NCBI GenBank assembly: GCA_936450465.1
Contig: OW388293.1
Location: forward strand, 53,719,201-53,783,200
DNA: 64,000 nucleotides
Reading direction: 5' to 3'
DNA from: Gibbula magus
Taxonomy: Eukaryota; Mollusca; Gastropoda; Trochida; Trochidae
The translations under genes and the position numbers were made by a program. Below, piece after piece: positions 12,332 to 24,860 of this stretch. Numbering within the stretch: position 1 is the first letter of the stretch; each line of letters opens with the position of its first letter. Under the pieces are notes generated by a model. The model ran no database searches. It was given only the letters and a program-made list of their open reading frames with translations, and had not been told where the DNA came from.

Positions 12332-12749
12332 ATTTCCATGATTTTTGGCCAATTTGGTCACGCGAACCTCTTTAACGGCGAATCTGGAGTCCAACTTAAG
12401 GAAGGTAGCGGGAATTGGATATGACCATTCGATAGATCAAATTGTAATATACATCTTAGCCAAGTTTGGTTCTGAAATATGCATTTTGAAGAAAGTTATC
12501 ACGCTTGCTGTCAAGTATCGTGTTTCTCGCACTTAGAATAATTTCCATGTTTTTTGGCCAATTTGGTCACGCGAACCTCATTAACGGCGAATCTGGAGTC
12601 CAACTTAAGGAAGGTAGCGGGAATTTGAAATGACCATTCAATAGATCACATTGTAATATACATCTCAGCCAAGTTTGGTTCTGAAATATGAATTTTGAAG
12701 AAAGTTATTACGCTTGCTGTCAAGTAGTGTGTTTCTCGCACTTAGAATA

Positions 12750-15046
12750 ATTTCCATGTTTTTTGGCCAATTTGGTCACGCGAACCTCTTTAACGGCGAA
12801 TATGGAGTCCAACTTAAGGAAGGTAGCGGGAATTGGATATGACCATTCGATAGATCACATTGTAATTTACATCTTAGCCAAGTTTGGTTCTGAAATATGC
12901 ATTTTGAAGGAAGTTATCACGCTTGCTGTCAAGTATCGTGTTTCTCGCACTTAGAATAATTTCCATGATTTTTGGCCAATTTGGTCACGCGAACCTCTTT
13001 AACGGCGAATCTGGAGTCCAACTTAAGGAAGGTAGCGGGAATTGGAAATGACCATTCAATAGATCACATTGTAATATATATCTCAGCCGAGTTTGGTTCT
13101 GAAATATGAATTTTGAAGAAAGTTGTTACGCTTGCTTTCAAGTAGTGTGTTTCTCGCACTTAGAATAATTTCCATGTTTTTTGGCCAATTTGGTCACGCG
13201 AACCTCTTTAACGGCGAATCTGGAGTCCAACTTAAGGAAGGTAGCGGGAATTGGAAATGACCATTCAATAGATCACATTGTAATATACATCTCAGCCAAG
13301 TTTTGTTCTGAAACATGAATTTTGAAGAAAGTTATTACGCTTGCTGTCAAGTAGTGTGTTTCTCGCACTTAGAATAATTTCCATGTTTTTTGGCCAATTT
13401 GGTCACGCGAACCTCTTTAACGGCGAATCTGGAGTCCAACTTAAGGAAGGTAGCGGGAATTGGAAATGACCATTCAATAGATCACATTGTAATATACATC
13501 TCAGCCAAGTTTGGTTCTGAAATATGAATTTTGAAGAAAGTTATTACGCTTGCTGTCAAGTAGTGTGTTTCTCGCACTTAGAATAATTTCCATGTTTTTT
13601 GGCCAATTTGGTCACGCGAACCTCTTTAACGGCGAATATGGAGTCCAACTTAAGGAAGGTAGCGGGAATTGGACATGACCATTCGATAGATCACATTGTA
13701 ATATACATCTTAGCCAAGTTTGGTTCTGAAATATGCATTTTGAAGGAAGTTATCACGCTTGCTGTCAAGTATCGTGTTTCTCGCACTTAGAATAATTTCC
13801 ATGTTTTTTGGCCAATTTGGTCACGCGAACCTCATTAACGGCGAATCTGGAGTCCAACTTAAGGAAGGTAGCGGGAATTGTATATGACCATTCGATAGAT
13901 CACATTGTAATATACATCTTAGCCAAGTTTGGTTCTGAAATATGCATTTTGAAGAAAGTTATCACGCTTGCTGTCAAGTATCGTGTTTCTCGCACTTAGA
14001 ATAATTTCCATGTTTTTTGGCCAATTTGGTCACGCGAACCTCTTTAACGGCGAATCTGGAGTCCAACTTAAGGAAGGTAGCGGGAATTGGAAATGACCAT
14101 TCGATAGATCACATTGTAATATACATCTCAGCCAAGTTTTGTTCTGAAACATGAATTTTGAAGAAAGTTATTACGCTTGCTGTCAAGTAGTGTGTTTCTC
14201 GCACTTAGAATAATTTCCATGTTTTTTGGCCAATTTGGTCACGCGAACCTCTTTAACGGCGAATCTGGAGTCCAACTTAAGGAAGGTAGCGGGAATTGGA
14301 AATGACCATTCAATAGATCACATTGTAATATACATCTCAGCCAAGTTTGGTTCTGAAATATGAATTTTGAAGAAAGTTATTACGCTTGCTGTCAAGTAGT
14401 GTGTTTCTCGCACTTAGAATAATTTCCATGTTTTTGGCCAATTTGGTCACGCGAACCTCTTTAACGGCGAATCTGGAGTCCAACTTAAGGAAGGTAGCGG
14501 GAATTGGATATGACCATTCGATAGATCACATTGTAATATACATCTTAGCCAAGTTTGGTTCTGAAATATGCATTTTGAAGAAAGTTATCACGCTTGCTGT
14601 CAAGTATCGTGCTTCTCGCACTTAGAATAATTTCCATGTTTTTTGGCCAATTTGGTCACGCGAACCTCATTAACGGCGAATCTGGAGTCCAACTTAAGGA
14701 AGGTAGCGGGAATTGGATATGACCATTCGATAGATCACATTGTAATATACATCTTAGCCAAGTTTGGTTCTGAAATATGCATTTTGAAGAAAGTTATCAC
14801 GCTTGCTGTCAAGTAGTGTGTTTCTCGCACTTAGAATAATTTCCATGTTTTTGGCCAATTTGGTCACGCGAACCTCTTTAACGGCGAATCTGGAGTCCAA
14901 CTTAAGGAAGGTAGCGGGAATTGGATATGACCATTCAATAGATCACATTGTAATATACATCTCAGCCAAGTTTGGTTCTGAAATATGAATTTTGAAGAAA
15001 GTTATTACGCTTGCTGTCAAGTAGTGTGTTTCTCGCACTTAGAATA
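12750..15046 (+). repeat. Eleven-monomer tandem duplication, copy 1 (2297 bp)
   Basis: The length is 11 x 209 minus 2, because two monomers carry a T5 run (near 14430 and 14848). Rare variants shared with copy 2 are TATATCTCAGCCGAG with GTTGTTACG and TTTCAAG near 13075-13145, GGACATGACC near 13672 and TTGTATATG near 13878. The last monomer (14838-15046) is A-type on its right half (A100, A151), unlike its counterpart, so the match covers ten monomers fully and the eleventh only on its left side. Confidence 0.88.
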
Positions 15047-17343
15047 ATTTCCATGTTTTTTGGCCAATTTGGTCACGCGAACCTCTTTAACGGCGAATAT
15101 GGAGTCCAACTTAAGGAAGGTAGCGGGAATTGGATATGACCATTCGATAGATCACATTGTAATATACATCTTAGCCAAGTTTGGTTCTGAAATATGCATT
15201 TTGAAGGAAGTTATCACGCTTGCTGTCAAGTATCGTGTTTCTCGCACTTAGAATAATTTCCATGATTTTTGGCCAATTTGGTCACGCGAACCTCTTTAAC
15301 GGCGAATCTGGAGTCCAACTTAAGGAAGGTAGCGGGAATTGGAAATGACCATTCAATAGATCACATTGTAATATATATCTCAGCCGAGTTTGGTTCTGAA
15401 ATATGAATTTTGAAGAAAGTTGTTACGCTTGCTTTCAAGTAGTGTGTTTCTCGCACTTAGAATAATTTCCATGTTTTTTGGCCAATTTGGTCACGCGAAC
15501 CTCTTTAACGGCGAATCTGGAGTCCAACTTAAGGAAGGTAGCGGGAATTGGAAATGACCATTCAATAGATCACATTGTAATATACATCTCAGCCAAGTTT
15601 TGTTCTGAAACATGACTTTTGAAGAAAGTTATTACGCTTGCTGTCAAGTAGTGTGTTTCTCGCACTTAGAATAATTTCCATGTTTTTTGGCCAATTTGGT
15701 CACGCGAACCTCTTTAACGGCGAATCTGGAGTCCAACTTAAGGAAGGTAGCGGGACTTGGAAATGACCATTCAATAGATCACATTGTAATATACATCTCA
15801 GCCAAGTTTGGTTCTGAAATATGAATTTTGAAGAAAGTTATTACGCTTGCTGTCAAGTAGTGTGTTTCTCGCACTTAGAATAATTTCCATGTTTTTTGGC
15901 CAATTTGGTCACGCGAACCTCTTTAACGGCGAATATGGAGTCCAACTTAAGGAAGGTAGCGGGAATTGGACATGACCATTCGATAGATCACATTGTAATA
16001 TACATCTTAGCCAAGTTTGGTTCTGAAATATGCATTTTGAAGGAAGTTATCACGCTTGCTGTCAAGTATCGTGTTTCTCGCACTTAGAATAATTTCCATG
16101 TTTTTTGGCCAATTTGGTCACGCGAACCTCATTAACGGCGAATCTGGAGTCCAACTTAAGGAAGGTAGCGGGAATTGTATATGACCATTCGATAGATCAC
16201 ATTGTAATATACATCTTAGCCAAGTTTGGTTCTGAAATATGCATTTTGAAGAAAGTTATCACGCTTGCTGTCAAGTATCGTGTTTCTCGCACTTAGAATA
16301 ATTTCCATGTTTTTTGGCCAATTTGGTCACGCGAACCTCTTTAACGGCGAATCTGGAGTCCAACTTAAGGAAGGTAGCGGGAATTGGAAATGACCATTCG
16401 ATAGATCACATTGTAATATACATCTCAGCCAAGTTTTGTTCTGAAACATGAATTTTGAAGAAAGTTATTACGCTTGCTGTCAAGTAGTGTGTTTCTTGCA
16501 CTTAGAATAATTTCCATGTTTTTTGGCCAATTTGGTCACGCGAACCTCTTTAACGGCGAATCTGGAGTCCAACTTAAGGAAGGTAGCGGGAATTGGAAAT
16601 GACCATTCAATAGATCACATTGTAATATACATCTCAGCCAAGTTTGGTTCTGAAATATGAATTTTGAAGAAAGTTATTACGCTTGCTGTCAAGTAGTGTG
16701 TTTCTCGCACTTAGAATAATTTCCATGTTTTTGGCCAATTTGGTCACGCGAACCTCTTTAACGGCGAATCTGGAGTCCAACTTAAGGAAGGTAGCGGGAA
16801 TTGGATATGACCATTCGATAGATCACATTGTAATATACATCTTAGCCAAGTTTGGTTCTGAAATATGCATTTTGAAGAAAGTTATCACGCTTGCTGTCAA
16901 GTATCGTGTTTCTCGCACTTAGAATAATTTCCATGTTTTTTGGCCAATTTGGTCACGCGAACCTCATTAACGGCGAATCTGGAGTCCAACTTAAGGAAGG
17001 TAGCGGGAATTGGATATGACCATTCGATAGATCACATTGTAATATACATCTTAGCCAAGTTTGGTTCTGAAATATGCATTTTGAAGAAAGTTATCACGCT
17101 TGCTGTCAAGTAGTGTGTTTCTCGCACTTAGAATAATTTCCATGTTTTTGGCCAATTTGGTCACGCGAACCTCTTTAACGGCGAATCTGGAGTCCAACTT
17201 AAGGAAGGTAGCGGGAATTGGATATGACCATTCGATAGATCACATTGTAATATACATCTCAGCCAAGTTTGGTTCTGAAATATGCATTTTGAAGTAAGTT
17301 ATCACGCTTGCTGTCAAGTATCGTGTTTCTCGCACTTAGAATA
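15047..17343 (+). repeat. Eleven-monomer tandem duplication, copy 2 (2297 bp)
   Basis: This directly abuts copy 1 and has the same two T5 monomers, near 16726 and 17144. It repeats the rare GTTGTTACG/TTTCAAG copy near 15372-15440, GGACATGACC near 15969 and TTGTATATG near 16175. Small differences show divergence after duplication: CATGACTTTTG near 15611, GGACTTGG near 15755 and TTTCTTGCAC near 16492. Its last three monomers also form the start of the next duplicated unit. Confidence 0.88.
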
Positions 17344-18179
17344 ATTTCCATGTTTTTTGGCCAATTTGGTCACGCGAACCTCATTAACGGCGAATCTGGA
17401 GTCCAACTTAAGGAAGGTAGCGGGAATTGGATATGACCATTCGATAGATCACATTGTAATATACATCTCAGCCGAGTTTGGTTGTGAAATATGAATTTTG
17501 AAGAAAGTTATTACGCTTTCTGTCAAGTAGTGTGTTTCTCGCACTTAGAATAATTTCCATGTTTTTTGGCCAATTTGGTCACGCGAACCTCTTTAACGGC
17601 GAATCTGGAGTCAAACTTAAGGAAGGTAGCGGGAATTCGAAATGACCATTCGATAGATCACATTGAAATATACATCTTAGCCAAGTTTGGTTCTGAAATA
17701 TGCATTTTGAAGAAAGTTATCACGCTTGCTGTCAAGTATCGTGTTTCTCGCACTTAGAATAATTTCCATGTTTTTTGGCCAATTTGGTCACGCGAACCTC
17801 TTTAACGGCGAATCTGGAGTCCAACTTAAGGAAGGTAGCGGGAATTGGAAATGACCATTCAATAGATCACATTGTAATATACATCTCAGCCAAGTTTTGT
17901 TCTGAATTATGAATTTTGAAGAAAGTTATTACGCTTGCTGTCAAGTAGTGTGTTTCTCGCAGTTAGAATAATTTCCATGTTTTTTGGCCAATTTGGTCAC
18001 GCGAACCTCATTAACGGCGAATCTGGAGTCCAACTTAAAGAAGGTAGCGGGAATTGGATATGACCATTCGATAGATCACATTGTAATATACATCTCAGCC
18101 AAGTTTGGTTCTGAAATATGAATTTTGAAGAAAGTTATTACGCTTGCTGTCAAGTAGTGTGTTTCTCGCACTTAGAATA
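16719..18179 (+). repeat. Seven-monomer tandem duplication, copy 1 (1461 bp)
   Basis: The order is: T5 B-type, A40 B-type, T5 copy with GAAGTAAG (T161), A40 copy with CAGCCGAG and CTTTCTGTC, a GTCAAACTT copy with A114, a GTTCTGAATTATG copy ending CGCAGTTAG, and an A40 copy with TTAAAGAAGG. Every one of these oddities reappears in the same order 1461 bp later. The length is 7 x 209 minus 2 because of the two T5 monomers. Confidence 0.9.
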
Positions 18180-19640
18180 ATTTCCATGTTTTTGGCCAAT
18201 TTGGTCACGCGAACCTCTTTAACGGCGAATCTGGAGTCCAACTTAAGGAAGGTAGCGGGAATTGGATATGACCATTCGATAGATCACATTGTAATATACA
18301 TCTTAGCCAAGTTTGGTTCTGAAATATGCATTTTGAAGAAAGTTATCACGCTTGCTGTCAAGTATCGTGTTTCTCGCACTTAGAATAATTTCCATGTTTT
18401 TTGGCCAATTTGGTCACGCGAACCTCATTAACGGCGAATCTGGAGTCCAACTTAAGGAAGGTAGCGGGAATTGGATATGACCATTCGATAGATCACATTG
18501 TAATATACATCTTAGCCAAGTTTGGTTCTGAAATATGCATTTTGAAGAAAGTTATCACGCTTGCTGTCAAGTAGTGTGTTTCTCGCACTTAGAATAATTT
18601 CCATGTTTTTGGCCAATTTGGTCACGCGAACCTCTTTAACGGCGAATCTGGAGTCCAACTTAAGGAAGGTAGCGGGAATTGGATATGACCATTCGATAGA
18701 TCACATTGTAATATACATCTCAGCCAAGTTTGGTTCTGAAATATGCATTTTGAAGTAAGTTATCACGCTTGCTGTCAAGTATCGTGTTTCTCGCACTTAG
18801 AATAATTTCCATGTTTTTTGGCCAATTTGGTCACGCGAACCTCATTAACGGCGAATCTGGAGTCCAACTTAAGGAAGGTAGCGGGAATTGGATATGACCA
18901 TTCGATAGATCACATTGTAATATACATCTCAGCCGAGTTTGGTTCTGAAATATGAATTTTGAAGAAAGTTATTACGCTTTCTGTCAAGTAGTGTGTTTCT
19001 CGCACTTAGAATAATTTCCATGTTTTTTGGCCAATTTGGTCACGCGAACCTCTTTAACGGCGAATCTGGAGTCAAACTTAAGGAAGGTAGCGGGAATTGG
19101 ATATGACCATTCGATAGATCACATTGAAATATACATCTTAGCCAAGTTTGGTTCTGAAATATGCATTTTGAAGAAAGTTATCACGCTTGCTGTCAAGTAT
19201 CGTGTTTCTCGCACTTAGAATAATTTCCATGTTTTTTGGCCAATTTGGTCACGCGAACCTCTTTAACGGCGAATCTGGAGTCCAACTTAAGGAAGGTAGC
19301 GGGAATTGGAAATGACCATTCAATAGATCACATTGTAATATACATCTCAGCCAAGTTTTGTTCTGAATTATGAATTTTGAAGAAAGTTATTACGCTTGCT
19401 GTCAAGTAGTGTGTTTCTCGCAGTTAGAATAATTTCCATGTTTTTTGGCCAATTTGGTCACGCGAACCTCATTAACGGCGAATCTGGAGTCCAACTTAAA
19501 GAAGGTAGCGGGAATTGGATATGACCATTCGATAGATCACATTGTAATATACATCTCAGCCGAGTTTGGTTCTGAAATATGAATTTTGAAGAAAGTTATT
19601 ACGCTTGCTGTCAAATAGTGTGTTTCTCGCACTTACAATA
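18180..19640 (+). repeat. Seven-monomer tandem duplication, copy 2 (1461 bp)
   Basis: The unit carries the same T161 variant near 18755, CTTTCTGTC near 18978, GTCAAACTT near 19071, GAATTATG near 19366, CGCAGTTAG near 19421 and TTAAAGAAGG near 19496. It diverges slightly: the GTCAAACTT monomer has GGATATG here but an EcoRI core in copy 1. A further T5 monomer at 19641-19848 follows, like the first monomer of the unit, and may be the start of a third copy that was lost. Confidence 0.9.
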
Positions 19641-19848
19641 ATTTCCATGTTTTTGGCCAATTTGGTCACGCGAACCTCTTTAACGGCGAATCTGGAGTCC
19701 AACTTAAGGAAGGTAGCGGGAATTGGATAGGACCATCCGATAGATCACATTGTAATATACATCTCAGCCAAGTTTGGTTCTGAAATATGAATTTTGAAGA
19801 AAGTTATTACGCTTGCTGCCAAGTATTGTGTTTCTCGCACTTAGAATA

Positions 19849-20683
19849 ATTTCCATGTTTTTTGGCCAATTTGGTCACGCGAACCTCTTTAACGGCGAAT
19901 CTGGAGTCCAAATTAAGGAAGGTAACGGGAATTGGAAATGACCATTAGATATATCACATTGTAATATACATCTCAGCCAAGTTTGGTTCTGAAATATGCA
20001 TTTTGAAGAAAGTTATCACGCTTGCTGTCAAGTATCGTGTTCTCGCACTTAGAATAATTTCCATGTTTTTTGGCCAATTTGGTCACGCGAACCTCTTTAA
20101 CGGCGAATCTGGAGTCCAACTTAAGGAAGGTAGCGGGAATTCGAAATGACCATTCGATAGACCACATTGTAATATACATCTTAGCCAAGTTTGGTTCTGA
20201 AATATGCATTTTGAAGAAAGTTATCACGCTTGCTGTCAAGTATCGTGTTTCTCGCACTTAGAATAATTTCCATGTTTTTTGGCCAATTTGGTCACGCGAA
20301 CCTCTTTAACGGCGAATCTGGAGTCCAAATTAAGGAAGGTAGCGGGAATTGGAAATGACCATTCGATAGATCACATTGTAATATACATCTCAGCCAAGTT
20401 TGGTTCTGAAATATGAATTTTGAAGGAAGTTATTACGCTTGCTGTCAAGTAGTGTGTTTCTCGCACTTAGAATAATTTCCATGTTTTTTGGCCAATTTGG
20501 TGACGCAAACCTCTTTAACGGCGAATCTGGAGTCCAAATTAAGGAAGGTAGCGGGAATTGGAAATGACCGTTCGATAGATCACATTGTAATATACATCTC
20601 AGCCAAGTTTGGTTCTGAAATATGCATTTTGAAAAAAGTTATTACGCTTGCTGTCAAGTATCGTGTTTCTCGCACTTAGAATA
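19849..20683 (+). repeat. Short HOR unit T*Pmn (835 bp)
   Basis: These four monomers begin with a T* copy that has unusual ATTAGATATATC near 19948. They continue with P (EcoRI, GACCACA), m (A151, G161) and n (GTGACGCAAAC, A33). The length is 4 x 209 minus 1. The same four-monomer run opens the next unit. Confidence 0.85.
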
Positions 20684-22563
20684 ATTTCCATGTTTTTTGG
20701 CCAATTTGGTCACGCGAACCTCTTTAACGGCGAATCTGGAGTCCAAATTAAGGAAGGTAACGGGAATTGGAAATTACCATTCGATAGATCACATTGTAAT
20801 ATACATCTCAGCCAAGTTTGGTTCTGAAATATGCATTTTGAAGAAAGTTATCACGCTTGCTGTCAAGTATCGTGTTCTCGCACTTAGAATAATTTCCATG
20901 TTTTTTGGCCAATTTGGTCACGCGAACCTCTTTAACGGCGAATCTGGAGTCCAACTTAAGGAAGGTAGCGGGAATTCGAAATGACCATTCGATAGACCAC
21001 ATTGTAATATACATCTTAGCCAAGTTTGGTTCTGAAATATGCATTTTGAAGAAAGTTATCACGCTTGCTGTCAAGTATCGTGTTTCTCGCACTTAGAATA
21101 ATTTCCATGTTTTTTGGCCAATTTGGTCACGCGAACCTCTTTAACGGCGAATCTGGAGTCCAAATTAAGGAAGGTAGCGGGAATTGGAAATGACCATTCG
21201 ATAGATCACATTGTAATATACATCTCAGCCAAGTTTGGTTCTGAAATATGAATTTTGAAGGAAGTTATTACGCTTGCTGTCAAGTAATGTGTTTCTCGCA
21301 CTTAGAATAATTTCCATGTTTTTTGGCCAATTTGGTCACGCAAACCTCTTTAACGGCGAATCTGGAGTCCAAATTAAGGAAGGTAGCGGGAATTGGAAAT
21401 GACCGTTCGATAGATCACATTGTAATATACATCTCAGCCAAGTTTGGTTCTGAAATATGCATTTTGAAAAAAGTTATTACGCTTGCTGTCAAGTATCGTG
21501 TTTCTCGCACTTAGAATAATTTCCATGTTTTTTGGCCAATTTGGTCACGCGAACCTCTTTAACGGCGAATCTGGAGTCCAACTTAAGGAAGGTAGCGGGA
21601 ATTGGAAATGACCATTCGATAGATCACATTGAAATATACATCTCAGCCAAGTTTGGTTCTGAAATATGCATTTTGAAGAAAGTTATCACGCTTGCTGTCA
21701 AGTATCGTGTTTCTCGCACTTAGAATAATTTCCATGTTTTTTGGCCAATTTGGTCACGCGAACCTCTTTAACGGCGAATCTGGAGTCCAACTTAAGGAAG
21801 GTAGCGGGAATTGGATATGACCATTCGATAGATCACATTGTAATATACATCTCAGCCAAGTTTGGTTCTGAAATATGAATTTTGAAGAAAGTTATTACGC
21901 TTGCTGCCAAGTATTGTGTTTCTCGCACTTAGAATAATTTCCATGTTTTTTGGCCAATTTGGTCACGCGAACCTCTTTAACGGCGAATCTGGAGTCCAAC
22001 TTAAGGAAGGTAGCGGGAATTCGAAATGACCATTCGATAGACCACATTGTAATATACATCTTAGCCAAGATTGGTTCTGAAATATGCATTTTGAAGAAAG
22101 TTATCACGCTTGCTGTCAAGTATCGTGTTTCTCGCACTTAGAATAATTTCCATGTTTTTTGGCCAATTTGGTCACGCGAACCTCTTTAACGGCGAATCTG
22201 GAGTCCAAATTAAGGAAGGTAGCGGGAATTGGAAATGACCATTCGATAGATCACATTGTAATATACATCTCAGCCAAGTTTGGTTCTGAAATATGAATTT
22301 TGAAGGAAGTTATTACGCTTGCTGTCAAGTAGTGTGTTTCTCGCACTTAGAATAATTTCCATGTTTTTTGGCCAATTTGGTGACGCAAACCTCTTTAACG
22401 GCGAATCTGGAGTCCAAATTAAGGAAGGTAGCGGGAATTGGAAATGACCATTCGATAGATCACATTGTAATATACATCTCAGCCAAGTTTGGTTCTGAAA
22501 TATGCATTTTGAAGAAAGTTATTACGCTTGCTGTCAAGTATCGTGTTTCTCGCACTCAGAATA
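20684..22563 (+). repeat. Nine-monomer HOR unit T*PmnUSPmn (1880 bp)
   Basis: The unit contains the P-m-n triplet twice, separated by a U-S pair. S is recognised by GCTGCCAAGTATTG near 21901. The final n monomer ends with ACTCAGAATAATG, a double variant shared with the n monomers before 24235 and 24861. The length is 9 x 209 minus 1. Confidence 0.85.
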
Positions 22564-24234
22564 ATGTCCATGTTTTTTGGCCAATTTGGTCACGCGAACC
22601 TCTTTAACGGCGAATCTGGAGTCCAAATTAAGGAAGGTAACGGGAATTGGAAATTACCATTCGATAGATCACATTGTAATATACATCTCAGCCAAGTTTG
22701 GTTCTGAAATATGCATTTTGAAGAAAGTTATCACGCTTGCTGTCAAGTATCGTGTTCTCGCACTTAGAATAATTTCCATGTTTTTTGGCCAATTTGGTCA
22801 CGCGAACCTCTTTAACGGCGAATCTGGAGTCCAACTTAAGGAAGGTAGCGGGAATTCGAAATGACCATTCGATAGACCACATTGTAATATACATCTTAGC
22901 CAAGTTTGGTTCTGAAATATGCATTTTGAAGAAAGTTATCACGCTTGCTGTCAAGTATCGTGTTTCTCGAACTTAGAATAATTTCCATGTTTTTTGGCCA
23001 ATTTGGTCACGCGAACCTCTTTAACGGCGAATCTGGAGTCCAAATTAAGGAAGGTAGCGGGAATTGGAAATGACCATTCGATAGATCACATTGTAATATA
23101 CATCTCAGCCAAGTTTGGTTCTGAAATATGAATTTTGAAGGAAGTTATTACGCTTGCTGTCAAGTAATGTGTTTCTCGCACTTAGAATAATTTCCATGTT
23201 TTTTGGCCAATTTGGTCACGCAAACCTCTTTAACGGCGAATCTGGAGTCCAAATTAAGGAAGGTAGCGGGAATTGGAAATGACCATTCGATAGATCACAT
23301 TGTAATATACATCTCAGCCAAGTTTGGTTCTGAAATATGCATTTTGAAAAAAGTTATTACGCTTGCTGTCAAGTATCGTGTTTCTCGCACTTAGAATAAT
23401 TTCCATGTTTTTTGGCCAATTTGGTCACGCGAACCTCTTTAACGGCGAATCTGGAGTCCAACTTAAGGAAGGTAGCGGGAATTGGAAATGACCATTCGAT
23501 AGATCACATTGAAATATACATCTCAGCCAAGTTTGGTTCTGAAATATGCATTTTGAAGAAAGTTGTCACGCTTGCTGTCAAGTATCGTGTTTCTCGCACT
23601 TAGAATAATTTCCATGTTTTTTGGCCAATTTGGTCACGCGAACCTCTTTAACGGCGAATCTGGAGTCCAACTTAAGGAAGGTAGCGGGAATTGGATATGA
23701 CCATTCGATAGATCACATTGTAATATACATCTCAGCCAAGTTTGGTTCTGAAATATGAATTTTGAAGAAAGTTATTACGCTTGCTGCCAAGTATTGTGTT
23801 TCTCGCACTTAGAATAATTTCCATGTTTTTTGGCCAATTTGGTCACGCGAACCTCTTTAACGGCGAATCTGGAGTCCAAATTAAGGAAGGTAGCGGGAAT
23901 TGGAAATGACCATTCGATAGATCACATTGTAATATACATCTCAGCCAAGTTTGGTTCTGAAATATGAATTTTGAAGGAAGTTATTACGCTTGCTGTCAAG
24001 TAGTGTGTTTCTCGCACTTAGAATAATTTCCATGTTTTTTGGCCAATTTGGTGACGCAAACCTCTTTAACGGCGAATCTGGAGTCCAAATTAAGGAAGGT
24101 AGCGGGAATTGGAAATGACCATTCGATAGATCACATTGTAATATACATCTCAGCCAAGTTTGGTTCTGAAATATGCATTTTGAAGAAAGTTATTACGCTT
24201 GCTGTCAAGTATCGTGTTTCTCGCACTCAGAATA
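22564..24234 (+). repeat. Eight-monomer HOR unit T*PmnUSmn (1671 bp)
   Basis: This unit is the same as the previous one except that the second P is missing, so S (near 23785) is followed directly by m. The first P ends with CTCGAACTT, a rare variant also found in the P near 25266. The U copy has GTTGTCACG near 23562. The length is 8 x 209 minus 1. Confidence 0.85.
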
Positions 24235-24860
24235 ATGTCCATGTTTTTTGGCCAATTTGGTCACGCGAACCTCTTTAACGGCGAATCTGGAGTCCAAATT
24301 AAGGAAGGTAGCGGGAATTGGAAATTACCATTCGATAGATCACATTGTAATATACATCTCAGCCAAGTTTGGTTCTGAAATATGCATTTTGAAGAAAGTT
24401 ATCACGCTTGCTGTCAAGTATCGTGTTCTCGCACTTAGAATAATTTCCATGTTTTTTGGCCAATTTGGTCACGCGAACCTCTTTAACGGCGAATCTGGAG
24501 TCCAAATTAAGGAAGGTAGCGGGAATTGGAAATGACCATTCGATAGATCACATTAAAATATACATCTCAGCCAAGTTTGGTTCTGAAATATGAATTTTGA
24601 AGGAAGTTATTACGCTTGCTGTCAAGTAGTGTGTTTCTCGCACTTAGAATAATTTCCATGTTTTTTGGCCAATTTGGTGACGCAAACCTCTTTAACGGCG
24701 AATCTGGAGTCCAAATTAAGGAAGGTAGCGGGAATTGGAAATGACCATTCGATAGATCACATTGTAATATACATCTCAGCCAAGTTTGGTTCTGAAATAT
24801 GCATTTTGAAGAAAGTTATTACGCTTGCTGTCAAGTATCGTGTTTCTCGCACTCAGAATA
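24235..24860 (+). repeat. Three-monomer unit T*mn (626 bp)
   Basis: The T* copy here has GGTAGCGGG rather than the usual A77, and the m copy has CATTAAAAT near 24553. The unit ends with the ACTCAGAATAATG n variant. P, U and S are absent. It looks like a deletion derivative of the longer units. Confidence 0.82.

Larger units (their letters stand above)
6898..19848 (+). repeat. Domain 2: 62 monomers with A100, A40 and A53 variants
   Basis: From about 6.9 kb the A79, T170 and A191 variants disappear. Common copies have GGAAATG with TTCAATAG (A100), GGATATG B-type with C169, CTCATTAAC (A40), GAATATGG (A53), GATCAAATT (A109) and the linked pair T137 with C147. EcoRI monomers are nearly absent. 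Eight monomers are 208 bp because the T6 run has become T5, near 9624, 14430, 14848, 16726, 17144, 18187, 18605 and 19650. One is 210 bp, with T7 near 8368. Three tandem multi-monomer duplications lie inside the domain. Confidence 0.9.
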
